This document shows, in pieces, positions 57,480 to 64,000 of a stretch of 64,000 nucleotides of DNA. The notes under the pieces were generated by a model that was not told the DNA's origin, ran no database searches, and was given only the letters and a program-made list of their open reading frames with translations. The translations under genes were made by a program, and so were the position numbers. Positions within the stretch are counted from its first letter, which is position 1, and every line of letters begins with the position of its first letter. The stretch is from Pseudodesulfovibrio sp. 5S69 (lineage in GTDB: Bacteria; Desulfobacterota; Desulfovibrionia; Desulfovibrionales; Desulfovibrionaceae): assembly GCF_037094465.1 (NCBI RefSeq), contig NZ_CP146609.1:3715501-3779500 (forward strand), in the 5' to 3' direction.

Positions 57480-57698
57480 TCAGCAGCATTCCCCGCCGTT
57501 TCGCGGCGCCTTGCGGCTGTCCCCGCGTTGGCGGGAGGCTACCAACCGGACCGCTCCCCACAGCACGACGAACAAAAAAATGGAGTTTACGGTCACGGAA
57601 CAAAGCAGTTCCGGCGAAAATACTCCGCCCATGGTCACCGCACAACTCCACGCTGCCCGGGACGACTCCAGTACAGTTTGTAATATATCCACGTTCAT
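57480..57698 (-). CDS. Small membrane protein, 72 aa
   Basis: ATG 57698 has a near-perfect AAGGAG 6 nt upstream, which supports the gene despite its size. The peptide has a short N-terminal helix and one membrane helix (about 34-51, SVTVNSIFLFVVLWGAVR), followed by a basic tail ending GGECC. It is likely cotranscribed with the metallo-hydrolase. No family recognised. Confidence 0.6.
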   Translation of the reverse strand: MNVDILQTVLESSRAAWSCAVTMGGVFSPELLCSVTVNSIFLFVVLWGAVRLVASRQRGDSRKAPRNGGECC

Positions 57699-57779
57699 GG
57701 CTTGCTCCTTGAATTGCCCGCAAGGTGAAATCCTCACCGCATCATAAAGACCACTCTACGTCCTTTCGTCCCGATTGAA

Positions 57780-57820
57780 TTGGCAAGTTCTCCAAAAAAG
57801 TTGCCTGATCGTCCAAAATA
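57780..57820 (+). promoter_or_regulatory. Tandem AraC-type operator, metallo-hydrolase copy
   Basis: TTGGCAAGTTCTCCAAAAAA (57780-57799) and TTGCCTGATCGTCCAAAATA (57801-57820), direct repeats 21 bp apart, 82-122 bp upstream of the 72-aa membrane-protein start. Confidence 0.7.
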
Positions 57821-58116
57821 CGGCACGTGTGAGTGAATATCCCCCGCCATTTTTTGGGTTCATCCGGTTCAAGCGTACTTTTGACAAAATGAAAGGACAT
57901 GGCGTCCACCCGATAATCATACCACTGAGCATCGGGAGGAGTAATCACGGTAATCCCCCCGAAACGGCGACGCAAAGCCGCCCATGAGAAAAAAGCTCCC
58001 CAAAAGGAAGCCTTGGTTTCTCGCTGCTTGGCGGCGCAAGCGTCGGCTGATTGTGTCGCCCTCCCCCGCCGGAAGGGTTCGGAAGTACATCTCTTCGGAA
58101 TTTACGGACGTCGGTC

Positions 58117-58147
58117 CCACGCCCGGCAGGATGCCTGCCGGGCGTGG
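58117..58147 (-). terminator. Perfect 14-bp hairpin after the lipoprotein gene
   Basis: CCACGCCCGGCAGG (58117-58130), loop ATG, CCTGCCGGGCGTGG (58134-58147). It lies 9 bp beyond the stop of the leftward lipoprotein gene. There is no T-run on that strand, so it may stabilise the 3' end or need Rho. Confidence 0.55.
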
Positions 58148-58155
58148 CCGGTCTC

Positions 58156-59004
58156 CTAGGATTTGATCCGATCGGCCATATCCGTAAGGACGATGCGGAC
58201 TTCCTTCTTGTGGATATCCGTTTGGAACTTGGCCGTTTCCTCAAACTTGCTCTGAAACTTCACGAAGCTCCCCTCATGGACTTCGATGTCCCGGGTCTCG
58301 TTCGTGCGGAAGGTTTTCTCGTACACGGTCTTCCCGTCGACCAGTCTGACAACCCTGATATCGCGGTCCCAAGTGTAGGTGTGGGTATCCGTATCGGAAG
58401 CGGCCAGGGCGTCGAGTCCCAGAGTCAGGATGCCGCGGATGGCCTCGCTTCCGTTGTGCCCGTCGATTTCCAGGATGGACTTGGCGCCGGGCAGTTTCCG
58501 GCGGTTGGAAGTTACGACATAGTAGTCGTACCCGTCCGCGGCGAGCTGTCGTTGAATAACTCCTTCCATGCGCCTCATTTCGGCGTTTATCTGATCCATG
58601 TCCGTCATCCCGTTGAACGCATTCCGGTTGACCACGACCAGATCGCCCGCAACCCCCGCGTCTTCGATAGCGTCGGCCAGCATGTACTGAAACTGGTTTT
58701 CGAGTTGCGTCGCGGCGAGGACGGACTTGCCGCCTTCACTTTCATTCAGCTTGGAGCCGCTGTTGTTCGTCCGCCCGAGGACGTCCTGGCGGCCGGTGAC
58801 GATGTAGGGATTGGTCCCGGCCGGTTCCGAGGGTATCTCGGGCGACCAGCGGGCCAGTACGGCGACCCGTTTCCCTTCGAAGCAGGGGACGCTCCCCTGA
58901 AAACCCGAATCGGTGGTGTACGTTCGGGCCGTATTCTTCACTCCGCAACCGCAGGCGAGAACGGACATGAGCATCAGGCAGACAAGGGTGACGATCTTTT
59001 TCAT
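58156..59004 (-). CDS. Envelope lipoprotein, possibly CsgG/TolB-N-like
   Basis: A 282-aa protein. ATG 59004 has GAGGAG 6 nt upstream. The lipoprotein signal ends near VLAC or ACGC (residues 13-17), with cysteines close together. The body has an alpha/beta pattern (KRVAVLARWSPE; LENQFQYMLADAIEDAG; LVVVNRNAF) loosely like CsgG or TolB N-terminal folds, then a beta-rich C-terminus. It ends the leftward set begun by the CHAT gene, 119 bp apart. Fold assignment is tentative. Confidence 0.6.
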   Translation of the reverse strand: MKKIVTLVCLMLMSVLACGCGVKNTARTYTTDSGFQGSVPCFEGKRVAVLARWSPEIPSEPAGTNPYIVTGRQDVLGRTNNSGSKLNESEGGKSVLAATQLENQFQYMLADAIEDAGVAGDLVVVNRNAFNGMTDMDQINAEMRRMEGVIQRQLAADGYDYYVVTSNRRKLPGAKSILEIDGHNGSEAIRGILTLGLDALAASDTDTHTYTWDRDIRVVRLVDGKTVYEKTFRTNETRDIEVHEGSFVKFQSKFEETAKFQTDIHKKEVRIVLTDMADRIKS

Positions 59005-59123
59005 TGCAGTCTCCTCATTATGTTGGTTTCCGGCCGTCATCACGGCCCTCTGCATGAGAAGTCGGGGCATCACCAAAAAGGTGACACGCACAAAGAAAAA
59101 TCACGTCAACCGGCTGCTCCCGA

Positions 59124-62100
59124 TCAATCCGTACCGTAATGGACAAAACCGGCCCAATAGAACGGATTGCCTGCTCTCCCCCCAGCTCTTTCAGCGTGCA
59201 ACCGATCCAGCAAAGCCCCCTGAAACGCCTCACCGACGGAACGTCCATCCTTCAGAAGGCGGCCATACATATCAACCATCATCAACTCCGTTTCCTCATC
59301 CGGGACACTCCACATGCTGACCACGAGGTTCCGCGCCCCGGCCTGCCGAAACGAACGCCGCAAGCCATACACGCCATCGGCATCCGCAATAGCCCCCAAA
59401 CCGGAATCGCACGCCGACAACGTCACGAGTTCCGTCCCGGCCAGGTCCATATCAAGCACTTCCTCCGCAGTCAGGATCCCGGTACCCGACAGCCGACAGC
59501 CGCGCCTGGATTCATTCGCTCCGGCCAGCACGAGTCCGGACCGCAGAAGAGGGCCGGCTCCCGGCGACAGCCACGCATCCGCGGACACCGTCGGCCCTTC
59601 CTCCATGACGAGGGTCCGGCGTCCCGCCGCCTGCCGTTTGTCTTCGCCGGAAAAGAAGAAACCATGGGTGGCCAGATGCAATACCTTGGGATGCTTCATT
59701 CCGAACAGGGCCGACTTGCTCGCCTCTGCGCCGGTGAGCAGGACCCCCTCTTCTCCAACGAGAGATTGAATGGCCCGGCCTTCACGTTCCGTTCCGGGCA
59801 GCGGCTTCAGGGAAAGGGAAAGACGCTCTCCGCCGCCATCCCCCGGGGACGTCATGCGGGACTCGACTTGGACGGCTTCTCCGGCTTGCGCGCCGAAGTC
59901 GGGGTTGGCAACAATCACGATCTTGCCCGACGAGGCCTCCCGCCTCTCTTTCCCGGCCAATTCCCTGGCCGTCGTAAGATAGGAAACGCGATGCCGCTCC
60001 ACGAGGTAGGTGCCATCCTCGTTCCGGAGCACTTCGAGAGGCACGGTCTGGACCCGACCGTCAGGAACCACAAGTAGATGGCGGCTGTCACCGACGACCT
60101 TTGCCAAGGGATCATAGAGCCAGGAGCGCAACGTCCGGGAAAGGCGGCCCAAAACGGCTACGTCCGCTTCATTCCCTTTGACGATCTCGTCGCGCCAGGC
60201 CGCCACGGCCTTATCGATTTTCAACGCGTCGCCAAGGGCGATCAAATGGACGCCGCTTTTCGGGGTCACCACAAAAGCCCGGTAGCTGCCGGGACGCCCC
60301 CCCTCAGGCTCGATGTAAACGTAATCCACCAACGCGCTGTGCGCGGGGAGAGAGATGTCCTTCACGGACACGACCGGCTTGTCGCCCCCTCCGGCCAGCC
60401 GGTTCAGATCGGCCTTCAGGGAATCGCGCTCGGCCAGCAGTTCTTCCATGATTTGACGACCTGAGGTATTTTCGTCAGGCAGGCTGTAAGCCGCATACGC
60501 CAACTGCCGCCGCACGGATGACAACGCGTGGACAAGCCCTTCAACCCGTTCCGATTCCTTGCCTCGAAGCGCCCGCCTGTACCGGACCTGAGAATCGAAG
60601 AACGCCCCCTTGCGATTGAGCCAGATACCGTAGAGGACCTCGGCCGACGCTCCCCCTTCATCCCGGCCTAACAACAAACGGATATTCCGCATGGAAGACG
60701 CGTAGTAGGCTTTGCGTTGCGCCTCGGAAGGGAGCGACTGGATCATATCGGCCTGCTCCAGCCCGACGCGTTCGGCTTTCAGGAGCGTTGCATCCCCCTT
60801 CCGGACCTGTCCCTGCGCTATCTGTGCCTGTCCCAAACAGGACAGGGCGCGGACCGTCAGCAGATTTCCCTCTCCTCCCATATCCTTGCATGCTTGAATG
60901 ACTTGCCTTGCGCTGTCGGCAGCTTCATCAGGATGCCCGAATGCCAAGACGTCTTCCGCATAGACCATTTCGGCGACCATCTTTTCAGGGTGTCCGGCAG
61001 GGATAACCCGATCGGCAATCTCCTTCGATTGCCTCCGCAACATGTACGCCCTATCAAAATCATTATTCGCTGCGGCAATCCGGGCGAGCACCGAATAGGC
61101 CTTGGACACGTCGTAAGAGGGTTGCCCTTGGCTTTTGCCTACTCCATCGATAACGGTTCCGGCGAGCTGTTCTGCTCCAGTCACGTCCCCCAACACCGCC
61201 AGAACTTTGGCAAGGCGGACCTGAAGGCCCGTCACGCGCATGTCGGTTGGCGGGAAATGCCGACCGGCCATGCCCAGCCCTTTTTCGTACTCGGCTTGCG
61301 CGGCCCCGTAGTCGCCCAACTCAAAATAGAAATCACCCAGCAGCGCATGGTATTGATACAGTTTAACGTGCTCCTTGCCATACACGCTCTCCCAGATCGA
61401 ACGTACCCTTTCCAGGTGCTTCTCCATCCTCGGGAGGTCGCCGCGAATGCGGTACTGGATGGAGAGCAGCAGCCTGATCTCACTCTCGAATCTCAGGTCA
61501 ATCTGATCCGGCTTTGCCAACAGCCAGGACTCCATCACGGCCACGCGTTTATCCGACAACACCTGCCGTATCCGATAGGCGTTGAAGACCTGACCGAGGA
61601 ACATCCGGTCTACCTTCCAAAAAACTTGAGACGGCAGGGTGGTCTTCAACTCCTGGAACAACGGTCCCTGGAGAGCCTCCCCGGCCGCCAGATCGCCCGC
61701 GAGGAATCTGTCCCGGCAGACATAGATCAAGGCGAAGGAAACCGTCCGCCGTCCCTGGTTGTCGAGTTTTTGCAACAGCCCGACGCTTTGCATTGCCGCC
61801 TTGAGGCCTTCATCCGGATCCCCCATGGAAAAGAGCAACTGGCCATATTCAGCCAAGAGAAGGGCCCGAATCTTGGGCGGCATCGTCTTCTCCGCCAACT
61901 CGACGCGCTCCTTCATGATCGGAATCGCTTTCTCCCCATCCCAATCGTGGAGCGCCTGGTAATATTGCGCGTACAGCTCGGCATCCCTGGCGGGCAGCCC
62001 TTCGGGGGCGATCATGGGAATCTTGGCTTTGACGGCAAAAAAACTCTGGGGGAGCTTTGCCGCGCGGACAGGACAAGAGGCAAGCACCAAGAAGATGCCG

Positions 62101-62153
62101 AGCAGACAAGCGATCGAATGTCGATATGTATATGGGCCACCAAGCTGCAGCAC
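59124..62153 (-). CDS. Secreted CHAT-domain caspase-like protease with TPRs
   Basis: A 1009-aa protein. Start GTG 62153 has GGAG 5 nt upstream and gives a signal peptide (about 13-32, ACLLGIFLVLASC ... ARAA). Residues about 55-500 are tetratricopeptide helices. The C-terminal CHAT domain has the caspase-type dyad: His830 in HLATHGFF and Cys915 in LSACDSG. CHAT proteases cleave partners in bacterial immunity or signalling, but most are cytoplasmic, so an exported one is unusual. A Cys in the signal region could also be lipidated (LVLASC). It diverges from a sigma-factor gene. Confidence 0.88.
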   Translation of the reverse strand: MLQLGGPYTYRHSIACLLGIFLVLASCPVRAAKLPQSFFAVKAKIPMIAPEGLPARDAELYAQYYQALHDWDGEKAIPIMKERVELAEKTMPPKIRALLLAEYGQLLFSMGDPDEGLKAAMQSVGLLQKLDNQGRRTVSFALIYVCRDRFLAGDLAAGEALQGPLFQELKTTLPSQVFWKVDRMFLGQVFNAYRIRQVLSDKRVAVMESWLLAKPDQIDLRFESEIRLLLSIQYRIRGDLPRMEKHLERVRSIWESVYGKEHVKLYQYHALLGDFYFELGDYGAAQAEYEKGLGMAGRHFPPTDMRVTGLQVRLAKVLAVLGDVTGAEQLAGTVIDGVGKSQGQPSYDVSKAYSVLARIAAANNDFDRAYMLRRQSKEIADRVIPAGHPEKMVAEMVYAEDVLAFGHPDEAADSARQVIQACKDMGGEGNLLTVRALSCLGQAQIAQGQVRKGDATLLKAERVGLEQADMIQSLPSEAQRKAYYASSMRNIRLLLGRDEGGASAEVLYGIWLNRKGAFFDSQVRYRRALRGKESERVEGLVHALSSVRRQLAYAAYSLPDENTSGRQIMEELLAERDSLKADLNRLAGGGDKPVVSVKDISLPAHSALVDYVYIEPEGGRPGSYRAFVVTPKSGVHLIALGDALKIDKAVAAWRDEIVKGNEADVAVLGRLSRTLRSWLYDPLAKVVGDSRHLLVVPDGRVQTVPLEVLRNEDGTYLVERHRVSYLTTARELAGKERREASSGKIVIVANPDFGAQAGEAVQVESRMTSPGDGGGERLSLSLKPLPGTEREGRAIQSLVGEEGVLLTGAEASKSALFGMKHPKVLHLATHGFFFSGEDKRQAAGRRTLVMEEGPTVSADAWLSPGAGPLLRSGLVLAGANESRRGCRLSGTGILTAEEVLDMDLAGTELVTLSACDSGLGAIADADGVYGLRRSFRQAGARNLVVSMWSVPDEETELMMVDMYGRLLKDGRSVGEAFQGALLDRLHAERAGGRAGNPFYWAGFVHYGTD

Positions 62154-62210
62154 GACTTCTCCGTTTTTTCTAATAGCTATTCACATTAACACGAGATATT
62201 CATTGCATTC

Positions 62211-62232
62211 TTGACTGACAAACAAGAGTCAA
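62211..62232. promoter_or_regulatory. Inverted repeat TTGACT-N10-AGTCAA between CHAT and sigma genes
   Basis: Arms at 62211-62216 and 62227-62232, in the 220-bp AT-rich divergent region. TTGACT could also serve as a rightward -35 element. Likely an operator controlling both genes. Confidence 0.45.
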
Positions 62233-62373
62233 ATACCGTTTCGACGCAGTACTATCAAGGCATCTGCCATTGGAAATAATGAGTCGCAGCCTTCGGCAAT
62301 GCATGACATTAACGCGCGACTTTTGAGACTCGGCATCTCCTGTTGAGGCTCATACGGAAAATGGATTCGACCT

Positions 62374-62952
62374 GTGGCTCACTTTTGCACTGACTGCCTG
62401 ACCCGCAGCCCCGGCTGTAGAGACTGCCCCATCGCGCCAAGCGGCCTCACCGAAGCTTTCGGCAAGGCCGTGCGCACCATTGAAATCGACATTACCCGCA
62501 AGTATCCCCGTTTCGATTCGCAGGTCCGTGAAGACGTCATCGCCGACGCCGTGGCGGGCGCCATCAAAAATTTCCCTCAATACGAAGGCCGTCGTGGGGC
62601 CAAGCTCATTTCCTGGGTCAAATGCATCTACAACAACAAGATGACCGACCTCCTGCGTAAGAACTACGACATCACGCTCGTGGAATATGACGCCGGTGCC
62701 GACAACCGAATCGCACAGGACCACGAGGAGGACGACTCCCTGGACGGTCTGGTCGACATACTCAAAGAGATGGCCAACGGGACGAAGAAGAGCTGCGCCA
62801 AGCTGTTTCTCTCCCTCCACGAGTATTTTCAGCAAGGCCGGACACAAAAGGAAATGGCAAACGACATGGGTATGAAAGCCAACTCGTTAAACCAAAAGAT
62901 CAAGCGATGCAGGGAGTGGATAAAGGAACGCGTGGGCAAGGAAGATTTTTAA
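62374..62952 (+). CDS. ECF-like sigma factor with N-terminal cysteine cluster
   Basis: A 192-aa protein started by GTG 62374 with only a weak ribosome-binding site. Region-2-like sequence (PRFDSQVREDVIADAVAGAI ... WVKCIYNNKMTDLLRKN) and a region-4 helix-turn-helix (RTQKEMANDMGMKANSLNQK) flank a short linker, as in ECF sigma factors. The N-terminus has Cys5, Cys8, Cys15 and Cys18 (C-x2-C-x6-C-x2-C), a possible zinc or Fe-S/redox switch rare in sigma factors. The next gene, 77 bp downstream, encodes a membrane protein that could be its regulator. Confidence 0.75.
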   Translation: MAHFCTDCLTRSPGCRDCPIAPSGLTEAFGKAVRTIEIDITRKYPRFDSQVREDVIADAVAGAIKNFPQYEGRRGAKLISWVKCIYNNKMTDLLRKNYDITLVEYDAGADNRIAQDHEEDDSLDGLVDILKEMANGTKKSCAKLFLSLHEYFQQGRTQKEMANDMGMKANSLNQKIKRCREWIKERVGKEDF

Positions 62953-63029
62953 GTAACCTTGTCACCTTTTTTGAAGCAGCCCGACTCCTGGGTTGAACGC
63001 TGCCTTGAAACCAGAAAACGGAGAAATGA

Positions 63030-64000
63030 ATGACAGCCTCCTTTGACATACATAAAGCGGAAGCCGCCCTCATGAAGGAACATGCCTTCTCTTCCGCCTT
63101 GTGCCGTTTTCTGGAATTCGGCAGGAGCTGCCTGCTCAACGCCCCCTGCGAGGCGCCGCCCCTGCCGGAAGCAGCGGATTTCGAACCGCTGGCGAAAATG
63201 CTGGCGAAAGCAAAAAACGCATACGACAGCGACCTCACCCTCGGCCTGGATGCCGACGACATGGGTCTCATCGCCCCCCTGCTGGCGGCGTTCAATCTCG
63301 GCAACTATGCCAGTGAGGCCGCGGACCGCCTCATTGCCCCGGCGGACCATGCTCAAGACATCGCCATGGAAGCCGTCTTCGACCTGTCCGAGGACATAGA
63401 CAATCTTCCCTTTTGCCGGTTGATCCCCCTCAATGAATTTCGCCGGGAACTGCGGACCCGACTCCCGGAAAAGAACCACTTCCTTTTCCCCTGGCTGAGC
63501 GAAGGGCTCGATTTCGACAGCGACAGCCTCGAACGCATTATCCAGGTCTGGGATGAACTCTGGAACAAGACGGCTCCCAAGGAAGAAACCGAAGCACTCG
63601 TCCCGGTCCAGACGGCCATCCAGTCCGATACCGCGCTCATGGACCACCTGATGAAAGAAGCCGAATTCCACGCTTCCGTCATGAAAGCCGCAGGCGAGGT
63701 GTCACGACAGCAGCACATGGAACGCGCCCGCCGCTCCGCCGAGGAAGGCCCCGGCATCATGGACCGCATCATTTCATGGTTCCGAATGCCCGCCGTGTCC
63801 GGTGCGGTCGCTCTGGCGCTTATGGTCGGCATCTACTTCTCCACCCAGATCGGCAAGGACGGCCACCCCATGCCCATCGGCGTGACCATGGAAATGCTGG
63901 TTTACCAGGATGGCCTGACGGTCCGGGGCGGCGAGGAAGCCAAGCCGGATGTCCGCAGGCCGGGAGATGCGCCGCCGAAAGCGGGCGACGCCGTTCAACT
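63030..64000 (+). CDS. Membrane-anchored protein downstream of the sigma gene, partial
   Basis: Frame open from ATG 63030 to the window end (323 codons seen). A rival ATG at 63026 is in another, short frame. Residues 1-245 are soluble and acidic, with no signal peptide. One membrane helix lies near 252-270 (AVSGAVALALMVGIYFS), followed by a start of a periplasmic region (PMPIGVTMEMLVYQDGL). Cytoplasmic N-terminus plus single helix and the position after a sigma gene fit an anti-sigma-like or membrane-sensor role. No zinc-binding anti-sigma motif is seen. Family unknown. Confidence 0.65.
   Translation, partial: MTASFDIHKAEAALMKEHAFSSALCRFLEFGRSCLLNAPCEAPPLPEAADFEPLAKMLAKAKNAYDSDLTLGLDADDMGLIAPLLAAFNLGNYASEAADRLIAPADHAQDIAMEAVFDLSEDIDNLPFCRLIPLNEFRRELRTRLPEKNHFLFPWLSEGLDFDSDSLERIIQVWDELWNKTAPKEETEALVPVQTAIQSDTALMDHLMKEAEFHASVMKAAGEVSRQQHMERARRSAEEGPGIMDRIISWFRMPAVSGAVALALMVGIYFSTQIGKDGHPMPIGVTMEMLVYQDGLTVRGGEEAKPDVRRPGDAPPKAGDAVQ

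Larger units (their letters stand above)
57699..58155. other. Intergenic region with tandem operator and hairpin
   Basis: About 460 bp. It holds the operator at 57780-57820 and a perfect hairpin at 58117-58147. A TTG-started leftward frame across the operator (57742-57975) is not believable. No other gene seen. Confidence 0.45.

Noticed and set aside
57742..57975. 77-codon leftward frame across the tandem operator
   Set aside because: TTG start without a ribosome-binding site, and it runs through a strong regulatory repeat.
62360..62376. ATG at 62360 as the sigma-factor start
   Set aside because: It is out of frame with the sigma reading; GTG 62374 is the only start I can support.

Overview
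The window looks like chromosome of a Desulfovibrionaceae-type sulfate-reducing deltaproteobacterium (inferred, not proven). The evidence is the high-GC coding, heterodisulfide-reductase-like and CCG-domain iron-sulfur proteins, a GlpSTPQV-type glycerol ABC importer, anaerobic glycerol-3-phosphate dehydrogenase, LarB/E/C and a TonB2-type energising system. I see no rRNA, tRNA, CRISPR array, insertion sequence or phage.

Layout. (1) 1-94 is the N-terminus of a leftward GltD-like flavoprotein. (2) 712-11256 is one rightward run of eleven genes: a TonB-dependent receptor, a fused ECF-type double ATPase, EcfT, an S-component-like membrane protein, a lone IDDTDN (TiaS-like) protein, then the TonB2 set DUF3450 - TtpC - ExbB2 - ExbD2 - TonB2 (frameshifted as sequenced) - TPR protein. 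It could carry one substrate from outer membrane to cytoplasm. (3) 11551-15997 is a leftward envelope operon (SLH/TPR lipoprotein, LPP20/FlgT-like protein, SpoIID-family protein, TPR membrane protein), followed by a small possible DNA-binding protein. (4) 17188-20346 is a giant MalT/SARP-like regulator, then a multi-TM protein and an ankyrin lipoprotein. (5) 23807-29003 is a Sel1 lipoprotein broken by an in-frame TGA, a large CsgG-fold/beta-helix/TPR lipoprotein and an AsmA-like protein. (6) 29333-32504 holds a cupin, an Fe-S/CCG oxidoreductase and an iron alcohol dehydrogenase.

(7) 32512-47693 is a glycerol module. Leftward are glpA, glpB, a membrane Fe-S/heme subunit, HdrB and glpK, plus an acyltransferase. 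Rightward are glpR and the importer glpS-glpT-glpP-glpQ-DUF2160-glpV, ending in a strong terminator. CGAACA half-sites before glpR and before glpS suggest GlpR control. (8) 47795-50649 is larC-larE-larB, without larA. (9) 50749-57698 holds an Fe-S aldo/keto reductase, a MarR regulator with a membrane-YitT/cytidylate-kinase fusion, a YqhC-like AraC regulator, and a small membrane protein with a metallo-hydrolase. A 20-bp motif, often in 21-bp tandem, lies upstream of the reductase, the AraC gene and the metallo-hydrolase pair, and marks a likely local regulon.

(10) 58156-64000 holds a lipoprotein, a secreted CHAT (caspase-like) TPR protein, and a divergent ECF-like sigma factor with an N-terminal cysteine cluster, followed by a membrane-anchored protein that runs off the window. 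This is the best candidate for an undescribed sigma-controlled envelope system.
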